64,000 bases of DNA, taken from Bordetella parapertussis (lineage in GTDB: Bacteria > Pseudomonadota > Gammaproteobacteria > Burkholderiales > SG8-41). Of this stretch, positions 28,076 to 35,769 are shown piece by piece; position 1 is the first letter of the stretch, and every line of letters starts with the position of its first letter. The notes beneath the pieces are model-generated. The model was given only the letters and a program-made list of their open reading frames with translations, ran no database searches and was not told the DNA's origin. The position numbers and the translations under genes were made by a program. The stretch is taken from positions 146,766-210,765 of the forward strand of contig CAMDRT010000003.1 of assembly GCA_945906815.1 (NCBI GenBank), in the 5' to 3' direction.

Positions 28076-28185
28076 GAGATTATATCTAAAATGATATAGC
28101 GGTCAATGGCAAACGGCAATCGTCCAGTAGCGCTATCCAGCAGCGCGGCCAGGTGTTCAATCAAGCGCGCACTGTGGGTAATCAT
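28072..28185 (-). CDS. Possible 37-codon ORF upstream of the toxin
   Basis: A short frame runs from ATG 28185 with AAGG about 7 bases upstream, and its TGA overlaps the toxin ATG as ATGA. The peptide starts MITHSARLIEHLAALLD. It may be a leader peptide, the tail of a lost gene or chance: the toxin promoter lies inside it, which argues against translation from the same transcript. Confidence 0.25.
   Translation of the reverse strand: MITHSARLIEHLAALLDSATGRLPFAIDRYIILDIIS
28079..28106 (-). promoter_or_regulatory. Toxin-antitoxin promoter and operator
   Basis: On the minus strand TTGACC (28106-28101), a 16-base spacer and TATAAT (28084-28079) form a near-consensus sigma-70 promoter. The perfect inverted repeat TATATC-TAAAAT-GATATA (28081-28098) covers the -10 and spacer, fitting repression by the antitoxin. 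The -10 box ends 3 bases before the toxin ATG, so the transcript would be leaderless or nearly so. Confidence 0.65.
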
Positions 28186-28395
28186 GTCACTACCTTAAGG
28201 TTGCCTGCGTAGCACCTGTCCCGCTGCGCTTTCGGTTCGCGCCGTGGCAACAGGTGCGCTTCCCATAAATCGTCACTGCTCGCCTTGCGTCTGGCGTTCA
28301 ATCCCGGTTAAATTGTGCCATACCCACTCCGGCGCGGGTCGCGATAGCGCATAACGCGGACCTGTTTACTTCTTCGGCAGGCCTGATCACACGCG
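28107..28395. other. Gap between toxin promoter and acyl-CoA ligase
   Basis: Contains an 8-bp inverted repeat, GCACCTGT (28212-28219) and ACAGGTGC (28250-28257), 30 bases apart, and leader repeat copy B. Apart from the doubtful 37-codon ORF, no gene is seen. Confidence 0.4.
28334..28383 (+). repeat. 50-base leader repeat, copy B
   Basis: Second copy of the repeat at 26909-26957, about 84 percent identical. It ends 12 bases before the acyl-CoA ligase ATG. The two copies bracket the nuclease remnant and HigBA-like pair. Confidence 0.6.
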
Positions 28396-30036
28396 ATGGC
28401 GCACTTCAGCACCCACCTCACACAGGAACAGATCGAACGCTACACCGCCAGCGGCGCGTGGCCGAATCGTTTGCTGACGGATTTTCTCGACGACGCAGTG
28501 GCTGCGGCGCCTGACAAAACCGCGATTATCGATAGCCGTGGCGCCATTACCTATCGCGAGCTTGCCTCACAAGTGGCGCGCTGCGCGGGCGGCCTGCTGG
28601 CGTTGGGCCTGCGCGCGGGCGAGGTGATGGCTCTGCAGTTGCCGAACTGGAAAGAATTTTTAATTCTGCATCTGGCGGCTACGCGTATCGGCGTCGTCAG
28701 CAGTCTGATAACGCCGGGGAGCCGCGAGCGCGAACTCGCGCACATGCTCAAGCTGTCGGACGCGTGTTTGCTGGTGATACCCGATATCTTTCGCGGCCAT
28801 GACTATCGCGCGATGGCGGCGCGGCTGCGTGCGGATGTGCCGCAATTGCGGCAGGTGATGGTGGTGGGCCAGCCCGCCGCGGCGTATGAGATGGCGTGGG
28901 AGGCATTCATGGCAACCCCGCGTGCGTCGCCGGATGTGCCGCGCCCCGGTGCCAACGAGGTCACCGAAATCGTGTTCACCTCCGGCGCCACGGGTGAGCC
29001 CAAAGGCGTGATGCACACCAGTAACACCATCGTTGCGCCGCAATTGGCGCTCGCCGCGTCGCTGCAACTGAGGCCTGACGACGTGATTCATATCGCCTCC
29101 ACCATCGCGCATCAGACGGGCTTTCTCAACGGCGTGCGCCTGCCCATACAACTGGGTGCGACGGTGGTGTTGCAGGACGTATGGCGTGCGGAACAATTGA
29201 TCGAATGGATAGCCCGGTATCGCATCACCGTCTCCAGCGGCAGCGCCACGTTTTTGCTGGATATGTTGCGCGCGAAAAATATTGCGCAGTGTGATTTATC
29301 ATCGTTCAGGATTTTTCGCTGCGGCGGCGGACCCATACCGCGCACGCTGCTGCACGAAGCGCGCGCCAAGCTGCCGCATGTGGGCATACACTGTGGTTGG
29401 GGACAGACGGAAAACGCTGTGGTGACATTAACGCGCATCGGCGCGCCGGAGGAAAAACTGCTCAATACCGACGGTTGCGCGCAGCCCGGCATGGCAGTGC
29501 GGGTGGTCAATGACAGGAACGATTTGCTGGCGCCGGGCACGGAGGGCCGTTTGCAGTGCCGTGGCCCCTTCATGTTTGTGGGCTATGTCAAGCAGGAAAC
29601 GCTGACGCGTGAAAATTTCGATGGGGAGTGGTTCGATACCGGCGATCTGGCGACACTGGATGCCGAAGGCTATGTGCGTATCACCGGGCGCCTCAAGGAC
29701 ATCATCATTCGCGGTGGCGAGAACATCCCGGTCAAATACGTGGAAGACATTCTGTACGAAGATGCGCGGGTGCGCGATGCGGCGATTGTGGGTATGCCCG
29801 ATGCCCGTCTCGGCGAACGTGCGTGCGCGTTTGTGATCTGCCGCGATGGCCAAGCGCTGGCGTTGCATAATATGCAGGCGTTTTTGGCGGAGCGCGGGGT
29901 GGCCAAGATGTATTGGCCCGAGCGCCTGGAGATCGTTGAGGAATTGCCACGTACCGCCAATGGCAAAATACGCAAGGCGGATTTGCGCGCGCGGCTGGCG
30001 CGCGAGGCACATGCCGCCGCAGCTATAACCACCTGA
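28396..30036 (+). CDS. AMP-forming acyl-CoA ligase
   Basis: Activates a carboxylic acid to its CoA thioester with ATP. The 546-residue ANL-family protein has the AMP-binding loop FTSGATGEPKGVMHT at about 194-208, the GWGQTE motif, GDLATLDAEGYVRITGRLKD with the hinge, and the C-terminal lysine in RTANGKIRKADL. The overall layout resembles cyclohexanecarboxylate- and medium-chain ligases. It starts a plus-strand unit with a crotonase (9 bases after) and a Bug receptor (35 bases further), suggesting that the receptor brings in the acid that this enzyme activates. There is no evident Shine-Dalgarno. Confidence 0.9.
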   Translation: MAHFSTHLTQEQIERYTASGAWPNRLLTDFLDDAVAAAPDKTAIIDSRGAITYRELASQVARCAGGLLALGLRAGEVMALQLPNWKEFLILHLAATRIGVVSSLITPGSRERELAHMLKLSDACLLVIPDIFRGHDYRAMAARLRADVPQLRQVMVVGQPAAAYEMAWEAFMATPRASPDVPRPGANEVTEIVFTSGATGEPKGVMHTSNTIVAPQLALAASLQLRPDDVIHIASTIAHQTGFLNGVRLPIQLGATVVLQDVWRAEQLIEWIARYRITVSSGSATFLLDMLRAKNIAQCDLSSFRIFRCGGGPIPRTLLHEARAKLPHVGIHCGWGQTENAVVTLTRIGAPEEKLLNTDGCAQPGMAVRVVNDRNDLLAPGTEGRLQCRGPFMFVGYVKQETLTRENFDGEWFDTGDLATLDAEGYVRITGRLKDIIIRGGENIPVKYVEDILYEDARVRDAAIVGMPDARLGERACAFVICRDGQALALHNMQAFLAERGVAKMYWPERLEIVEELPRTANGKIRKADLRARLAREAHAAAAITT

Positions 30037-30045
30037 GGAACTGCC

Positions 30046-30828
30046 ATGGCTTTTGCATGTATCAATCTCAATGTCGGCGACGATGGCGTGGCCGTGCTCG
30101 AGTTAAACCGGCCCGAGCGTCTGAACGCTTTTAACCGGCAGATGATCGCGGAATGGCGCGAGGCGTTGACACAAATCGCCGACGACAGCCGCATTCGCGC
30201 AGTGGTGTTGACAGGTGCGGGGCGCGCGTTCTGTGCCGGCGGCGATGCGGATGAAATGACCGAGATGCAAAACGCTTCCAACGGTGAGCGCAAGGATTAT
30301 CTGTGGCGCAGCATCCAGAAGATTCCGCTGGCGATGGAGCGGCTGGAGCTGCCGGTGATCGCCGCCGTCAATGGCACGGCACGTGGCGCGGGACTGGATA
30401 TGGCGCTGATGTGCGACATCCGTATCTGCGGCACCTCATCCACTTTTGCTGAAAGCTACATCAACATGGGTGTGATTTCTGGCGATGGCGGCACCTGGTT
30501 TTTGCCGCGCGTGATCGGCGTGTCGCGCGCGCTTGAACTGTTGTGGACCGGGCGCCTGGTGGATGCCGTCGAAGCCGAGCGCATCGGGCTGGTGAGCCAG
30601 GTGGTGGCGGACAGCGATGTGCGCAGTGCCGCGCTGACCCTGGCGCGCCAGATCGCGGCGCAGCCGCCGCAGGCGGTGGCACTGATGAAGCGCGCGGTGT
30701 ATCAGGGGCTAGCCGGAGGGACGCTGGCCGCGCATCTCGATATGATTTCATCGCACATGGCGGTGGTGTTTGATACGCCGGAATTTAATGCGCGGTTGAA
30801 CGCGTTTCATGCGCGGCGCAAGTCCTGA
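30046..30828 (+). CDS. Crotonase-fold enzyme (PaaG-like isomerase/hydratase)
   Basis: A 260-residue enoyl-CoA hydratase/isomerase family protein. The oxyanion hole is formed by GRAFCAGGDADEM and NGTARGAGLDMAL. The two classic hydratase glutamates are not conserved: the first aligns with Asp118, the second with a tyrosine. Instead Asp147 in SGDGGTWFLPR sits where PaaG-type isomerases have their catalytic aspartate, so isomerisation is as likely as hydration. GAGGAA precedes the ATG. It acts on the CoA ester made by the ligase just upstream. Confidence 0.85.
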   Translation: MAFACINLNVGDDGVAVLELNRPERLNAFNRQMIAEWREALTQIADDSRIRAVVLTGAGRAFCAGGDADEMTEMQNASNGERKDYLWRSIQKIPLAMERLELPVIAAVNGTARGAGLDMALMCDIRICGTSSTFAESYINMGVISGDGGTWFLPRVIGVSRALELLWTGRLVDAVEAERIGLVSQVVADSDVRSAALTLARQIAAQPPQAVALMKRAVYQGLAGGTLAAHLDMISSHMAVVFDTPEFNARLNAFHARRKS

Positions 30829-30863
30829 GTCCTGACAGGGCTATGTAACTATTTGTTTTTATT

Positions 30864-31829
30864 GTGCAATTCGTATTGCATGTAGGTTTGTTGCTGACCG
30901 CTCTGGGTTGCGTTTACGCCGCGCGGGCGCAAACGTTTCCCGGCAAACCGGTACGCGTGATCGTCGGTTTCGCCAGCGGTGGTGGCACCGACACCATCGC
31001 GCGCGTGTTGAGCCGCAAGCTCGCCGACACCTGGCCGCATGCGCTGGTGGTTGAAAATCGTCCCGGTGCCGATGGCTCAATTGCCACCGAAATCGTCGCC
31101 CGCTCGCCCGCCGATGGGCACACGCTGGTGATGATCACCAATGCGCACACCATTACGCCGTTTCAAAGAAAGCTCAGTTACGATCCGGTGAGGGATTTCG
31201 CGCCGGTGACGCTGACCGCAACCACGCCGAACCTGCTGGTGGTGCATCCCTCGCTGCCGGTGAAAACGGTGAAGGAATTCATAGCCTTTGCCAGGGTACA
31301 TGGTGGCCAATTGGCGTTTGCCTCCAGCGGCACCGGCACCTCGCCTTATCTGGCGATGGAATTGTTCAAGGTGATGACCCGCATCAACCTCGAGCACGTG
31401 CCGTACAAGGGCACCGGTGCCGCAGTGATTGACCTGATGGGCGGGCATGTGCAAGTGATGTTCGGCTCGGTGTCCGGCACCTTGCCCTTCGTGCGTTCCG
31501 GCAAGCTGCGCGCGTTGGGCATCAGCAGTGCGCAGCGCTGGCCGACGCTGCCGCAGATTCCGACAGTGGCCGAGTCCGGCGTGGCCGGCTTTGAAGCGGC
31601 TACCTGGTACGGCATGCTCGCTCCCGCGGCAACGCCCCCCACCGTGGTGTCAAAACTGCAAACCGACGTGGCCGCCGCGCTGCATGCATCCGATGTGCTC
31701 AAGTATGTCGCGGATCTCGGCTTTAATGCGGTGGGCAATACCCCTGCGGAATTTGCCGAGGTGATTCGCCACGACCTCGCGCGGTGGGGAAAATTGATAC
31801 GCAGTTTGGAAGAAAAAAATAAACTGTAG
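30864..31829 (+). CDS. Bug-family solute-binding protein 4
   Basis: Classic type, 321 residues, from a GTG start at 30864 with a signal peptide ending ARAQ at about residue 22. Core motifs are VRVIVGFASGGGTDTIAR, PGADGSIATEIVARSPADG and VPYKGTGAAVIDLMGG. No upstream alternative start exists in frame and the Shine-Dalgarno is weak. As third gene of the ligase-crotonase unit it is the best candidate receptor for the acid that these enzymes degrade. Confidence 0.88.
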   Translation: MQFVLHVGLLLTALGCVYAARAQTFPGKPVRVIVGFASGGGTDTIARVLSRKLADTWPHALVVENRPGADGSIATEIVARSPADGHTLVMITNAHTITPFQRKLSYDPVRDFAPVTLTATTPNLLVVHPSLPVKTVKEFIAFARVHGGQLAFASSGTGTSPYLAMELFKVMTRINLEHVPYKGTGAAVIDLMGGHVQVMFGSVSGTLPFVRSGKLRALGISSAQRWPTLPQIPTVAESGVAGFEAATWYGMLAPAATPPTVVSKLQTDVAAALHASDVLKYVADLGFNAVGNTPAEFAEVIRHDLARWGKLIRSLEEKNKL

Positions 31830-31853
31830 GTCGGGATAGCGCCCGCCCGGCGC

Positions 31854-32687
31854 TCAATCCCCCTCAAACACCGGCTTTTGCTTGTTGGCGAACGCGTGGT
31901 AGGCGCGATGAAAATCCTGTGTCTGCATGCAGATGGCCTGCCCTTCGGCCTCGGCTTCTATCGCTTCGTCCAGCCCCATGTTCCACTCCTGATGCAGCAG
32001 CTTCTTAGTCATGCCGTGGGCGAAGGTGGGGCCGTCGGCCAGCGAGCGCGCCATATCGTGCGCGGCAGCCAGCACTGTTTCGGGTTCGTGCAGCGCGTTG
32101 TAGAAACCAAAGCGCTCGGCTTCCGCGCCGCCCATCGAGCGGCCGGTATAGAGCAAATCTGCAGCGCGGCCCTGGCCGATGATGCGCGGTAACAGCGCGC
32201 ACGCGCCCATGTCGGCGCCGGCGAGCCCCACGCGCACGAACAGGAACGCCACTTTGCTGCGCGCGGTGCCGTAACGGATGTCCGCCGCACAGGCGATCAT
32301 CGCGCCGGCGCCGGCACAGATGCCGTCGATGGCGGCGACGATCGGCTGTGGACACGCGCGCATGGCTTTCACCAGATCGCCGGTCATGCGCGTGAACTCG
32401 AGCAGGCCCGGCATTTTCATCTGTGTCAGTGGTCCGATGATTTCATGCACATCGCCGCCGGAACAAAAATTGCCGCCCGCGCCGGTGACCACCACGGTCT
32501 TTACATCATCAGCGTAAGCCAGTGCACGAAAGGTGTCGCGCAACTCGGCATACGATTCAAAGGTGAGCGGATTCTTGCGCTCCGGTCGATTGAGCGTAAC
32601 GGTGGCGACTTTGCCTTGCACCTCCCACTTGAAATGGCGGGGTTTGAAATCGGCGGCTTTGGTCATAGGGGGATGTTCTTTAAACAT
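31854..32687 (-). CDS. Enoyl-CoA hydratase family protein
   Basis: Crotonase-fold protein of 277 residues, with [12 protein letters not shown] and [18 protein letters not shown] forming the CoA and oxyanion sites. At the catalytic position it has Asp159 ([14 protein letters not shown]), again not the hydratase glutamate. Start choice is uncertain: ATG 32687 or ATG 32666 (MTKAADF), neither with a good Shine-Dalgarno. The SDR gene lies 99 bases upstream on the same strand, separated by a repeat hairpin. Confidence 0.85.
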   Translation of the reverse strand: MFKEHPPMTKAADFKPRHFKWEVQGKVATVTLNRPERKNPLTFESYAELRDTFRALAYADDVKTVVVTGAGGNFCSGGDVHEIIGPLTQMKMPGLLEFTRMTGDLVKAMRACPQPIVAAIDGICAGAGAMIACAADIRYGTARSKVAFLFVRVGLAGADMGACALLPRIIGQGRAADLLYTGRSMGGAEAERFGFYNALHEPETVLAAAHDMARSLADGPTFAHGMTKKLLHQEWNMGLDEAIEAEAEGQAICMQTQDFHRAYHAFANKQKPVFEGD

Positions 32688-32707
32688 TAAATAAAAACAA
32701 ATACTTA

Positions 32708-32771
32708 GACGCAGATTAACGCAGATTAACGCAGATTGAAAACCACGCTGTTATCTGCGTCAATCTGCGTC
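32708..32771. repeat. GCAGATTAAC tandem and inverted repeat
   Basis: Left arm: GCAGATTAAC at 32711-32720 and 32721-32730, then GCAGATTG. Right arm at 32752-32771 is its inverted copy (TATCTGCGTCAATCTGCGTC), matching 18 of 20. It can fold into a long hairpin between two codirectional genes. Similar ATCTGCGT arrays are, from memory, widespread in unrelated bacterial genomes. Confidence 0.75.
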
Positions 32772-32786
32772 AAATGATTTGGAGCT

Positions 32787-33533
32787 TCAATCCTGCATCG
32801 TCAACCCGCCGCTCACGCTCAACACCTGCCCCGTGAGGTACGAGGATCTATCGCTGGCGAAAAACAAAATCGCGTCGGCCACTTCCGAGGGCTTGCCGAA
32901 ACGGCGAAACGGTATTGCGCGCATCAGCGCCTCGCGTTGCTTGTCCGGGGTTGATGCCAGCAGCGGCGTATCGGTGGGGCCGGGGCACACGCAGTTGACG
33001 TTGAGTTTGTAGCGCGCTGTTTCACGCGCCAGCGATTTGGTAAACGCAATCACCGCACCCTTGCTGCCGGCGTACACCGCTTCGCCACCACTGCCGGCGC
33101 GCCCTGCGTCGCTCGCTACATTAACGATTTTTCCGGCAGCGCGCGCTATCATTTTTGGCAGGAAGGCATGGGTTACGCGCAAGGTGCCGGTGTAGTTAAG
33201 ATTAATCAATTTTTCCCACAACTCGGGCGTGGTGTTCACGAACGGCTCGACCTTGCTCCAGCCCGCGACGTTGACCAGAATGTCCAGTGCGTCGGCGCGT
33301 GCATACACCACGTCGCGAAAGCGCGCGATGGCTGCGTCATCGGTGACATCGAGCGGCACGAAGCTGGCGTCGTGGCCTGCTGCCCTGAGCTCGCCGGCGG
33401 CCTGTTCGCCGCCTGCGATGTTGATGTCGCCGAGCACCAGCGCTGCACCAGCGGCAGCGAACGCTTGTGCCGTGGCGAGCCCGATGCCGGACGCCGCACC
33501 GGTGATAACCGCGGTTTTTCCATTGAGTTTCAT
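32787..33533 (-). CDS. SDR-family oxidoreductase
   Basis: Classical short-chain dehydrogenase of 248 residues. It has TGAASGIG at 11-18, NVAG at 88-91, and the catalytic set Ser141, Tyr154 and Lys158 (VYAGSKGAV). Asp36 after the second strand (LVLGDIN) favours NAD over NADP. In this setting of CoA-ester enzymes it is a likely 3-hydroxyacyl-CoA or related alcohol dehydrogenase. Upstream it is divergent from the acyl-CoA dehydrogenase gene. Confidence 0.88.
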   Translation of the reverse strand: MKLNGKTAVITGAASGIGLATAQAFAAAGAALVLGDINIAGGEQAAGELRAAGHDASFVPLDVTDDAAIARFRDVVYARADALDILVNVAGWSKVEPFVNTTPELWEKLINLNYTGTLRVTHAFLPKMIARAAGKIVNVASDAGRAGSGGEAVYAGSKGAVIAFTKSLARETARYKLNVNCVCPGPTDTPLLASTPDKQREALMRAIPFRRFGKPSEVADAILFFASDRSSYLTGQVLSVSGGLTMQD

Positions 33534-33638
33534 GGGGATTTTGTCTCGTTGCCGTTTTAGTTTAGGGATGATGTGAGCCGCTATTTTACGCCACGACTTT
33601 TGCTGCGCCTATCGGGGATGTGATAACGTCATGCGGTG

Positions 33639-34820
33639 ATGAACGACAACCTGTTTCTGGAATGGCCTTTCTTCGACGCGTCGCACCGCCGTCTCGCCAG
33701 CGAACTCGAGGCGTGGGTGACATTGCATCGCCACACCCTGGAAGCGGAGGGTGTAGCAGCTACACAGGCGGTGCGCGACATCGCGCGTCTGCTGGGCGCG
33801 GGCGGTTGGTTGCGTTACCTGCTGCCCGCCGCGCTCGGCGGCCCCAACACAAGTGCGGGGCGCGTGGACGTGCGCAGCCTGTGCCTTGCGCGCGATGTGC
33901 TGGCGCGGTGTTCGGGGCTGGCCGATTGCACCTTTGCGATGCAGGGGCTGGGTGCAGTGCCGCTGCTGCTGTTCGGATCGACGGCACAGCAGCGTGGGTA
34001 TCTGCCGCGTATCGCCGAGGGCTCATGCATTACCGGCTTCTGCCTGTCAGAGTCTGCAGCGGGGTCGGATGTGTCCGCGTTGCAAACCAGCGCGCGGCGC
34101 GACGGTGACGCTTACATACTGAACGGGCGCAAGACGTGGATATCCAACGCCGGTGTTGCCCACACCTACATTGTGTTCGCACGCACCGGTGAAGCGCCCG
34201 GGGCAAAAGGATTGTCGGCATTTGTGGTGGATGCAAACACGCCGGGCTTAAGCGTGCCCGAATCGATACAGGTGGTGGCGCCCCATGTCATCGGCACGGT
34301 GGCCTTTGATGATTGCCGCGTGGCGGCGAGTCAAATGCTGGGCAAACCCGGCGAAGGCTTTAAAGTGGCGATGGCCACACTCGACGTGATGCGTGCCACG
34401 GTCGGTGCTGCGGCACTGGGCTTTGCGCGGCGCGCGCTGGCGGAGGCCAGCACGCATGTGCGCGCACGCCATGTGTTCGGTCAGCCGCTGGCACAGTTTC
34501 AGGCGACGCAGATGCGCATCGCCGACATGGCGCTTGAGGTCGAAACGTCGGCGTTGCTGGTGTATCGCGCAGCGTGGACCAAAGATACGCTGCGCGATCG
34601 CGTGACGCTTGAAGCAGCTATGGCCAAGCTGCACGCCACCGAAGCCGCGCAGCGCGTGATTGACTCCGCGGTGCAACTCTTCGGTGGACTGGGTGTGACC
34701 GTGGGCAGCACGGTCGAGCGGCTGTATCGCGAGATTCGTCCGTTGCGGATTTACGAGGGCACCAGCGAGATTCAGAAATTGATTATTGCGGGGCAGGTGT
34801 TGGGGAAAGCGAAGACTTGA
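33639..34820 (+). CDS. Acyl-CoA dehydrogenase
   Basis: FAD enzyme that desaturates an acyl-CoA at the alpha-beta position, passing electrons to ETF. The 393-residue protein has [15 protein letters not shown] and the WISNAG segments for FAD, and the catalytic glutamate in [10 protein letters not shown] at about residue 373. An ATG at 33639 and a GTG at 33636 are adjacent; either may be used. Its 3-prime end overlaps the converging lipoprotein hydrolase gene by 38 bases. Confidence 0.92.
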   Translation: MNDNLFLEWPFFDASHRRLASELEAWVTLHRHTLEAEGVAATQAVRDIARLLGAGGWLRYLLPAALGGPNTSAGRVDVRSLCLARDVLARCSGLADCTFAMQGLGAVPLLLFGSTAQQRGYLPRIAEGSCITGFCLSESAAGSDVSALQTSARRDGDAYILNGRKTWISNAGVAHTYIVFARTGEAPGAKGLSAFVVDANTPGLSVPESIQVVAPHVIGTVAFDDCRVAASQMLGKPGEGFKVAMATLDVMRATVGAAALGFARRALAEASTHVRARHVFGQPLAQFQATQMRIADMALEVETSALLVYRAAWTKDTLRDRVTLEAAMAKLHATEAAQRVIDSAVQLFGGLGVTVGSTVERLYREIRPLRIYEGTSEIQKLIIAGQVLGKAKT

Positions 34821-35700
34821 GGCGAGCGCCGGTGGCGGACCCTCCGTTTATAAATCCGGCGACGTCGTCGATTACCGGCCCGAATCCAGGCCATCTGCGC
34901 AAGGGTGTTGCCAGCGCGCCCAACACCATGCGATGCCCCATGCCGGGATAAACGATCACGCGCGCCGGCACGCCGTGCTGCTGCAGGCGCGCCGCCAGAC
35001 GGGTACTGTTTCCCGGATTGACCACATCGTCGTCTGCGCCCGTCACCAGCAAAGCCGGTGGCGCCGCGGGCGACGCGAAATGGATGGGCTGGGTGGTGAT
35101 CGGTGTATCGGGAAAACCAAACACCGCCTGGGTGACCGCGCCGGTCAGCGGCAGAAAATCATACGGTCCGGCAAGGCCGATCAGCCCGCGCACGCGGCGC
35201 GGGTCTACGCCTGCGGCGCGCAGATAAGCCGGATTCAGCGCCAGCATCGCTGCGTTGTAAGCACCGGCCGAATGACCCATCAGAAACACCCGCTGCGGGT
35301 CGCCACCGTATGCTGTGATGTGCTGGTATACCCACTGCACCGCCGTCGCGCAGTCCGCCAGAAAGTCGGGATAGCGCGCCTCGGGATAGAGCCGGTAGTC
35401 GGGCACCACGACGACATAGCCTTGGGCGGCGAGTGCTTCGCCGACGAATAAATAATCCGCGCGCGCGCCACTGTCCCAATTGCCGCCGTAGAAAAACACC
35501 ACCACGGGTACGGCGCCCTGCGCAGCGCCGGGACGGTAGACGTCGAGTTGGTGGCGCGCCAGCGGGCCATAGCTGACATCGGTTTTGACACTGTAGGTGC
35601 TGGACGGCACCCAACCGTTAAGCAAGGCCAGTGGCGAGCAGCCTTGTAGCAGCACCGTGCCGCCAGCCAGTGTGAGAGCAAGAATAGTTCTGCGGTTCAA
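34783..35700 (-). CDS. Lipoprotein alpha/beta hydrolase (carboxylesterase type)
   Basis: Predicted membrane-anchored esterase of 305 residues. It starts at TTG 35700, required for the signal peptide, which ends in the lipobox LLQGC (Cys21). The oxyanion motif is FFYGGNWDSG (HGG-like with Tyr), the nucleophile lies in GHSAGAYN, the acid in TGADDDVV and the histidine in GMGHR. This is close to the carboxylesterase/lipase group that acts on short acyl esters. It is the last gene of the long minus-strand catabolic stretch, and could release acids from esters outside the inner membrane. Confidence 0.85.
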   Translation of the reverse strand: MNRRTILALTLAGGTVLLQGCSPLALLNGWVPSSTYSVKTDVSYGPLARHQLDVYRPGAAQGAVPVVVFFYGGNWDSGARADYLFVGEALAAQGYVVVVPDYRLYPEARYPDFLADCATAVQWVYQHITAYGGDPQRVFLMGHSAGAYNAAMLALNPAYLRAAGVDPRRVRGLIGLAGPYDFLPLTGAVTQAVFGFPDTPITTQPIHFASPAAPPALLVTGADDDVVNPGNSTRLAARLQQHGVPARVIVYPGMGHRMVLGALATPLRRWPGFGPVIDDVAGFINGGSATGARLKSSLSPTPAPQ

Positions 35701-35719
35701 AGCACGCCCCGCGGTTACG

Positions 35720-35751
35720 CGTTCACCCGCTCACCCGTTCACCCGTTCACC
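35720..35751. repeat. CGTTCACC octamer array
   Basis: Four tandem 8-base units CGTTCACC (second CGCTCACC), trailing into TTCACGCCTCACC. It sits in the 69-base gap between carboxyltransferase and hydrolase genes. Relatives of this motif occur at 44.75, 49.56 and 54.08 kb. Confidence 0.7.
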
Positions 35752-35769
35752 CTTCACGCCTCACCGCCC

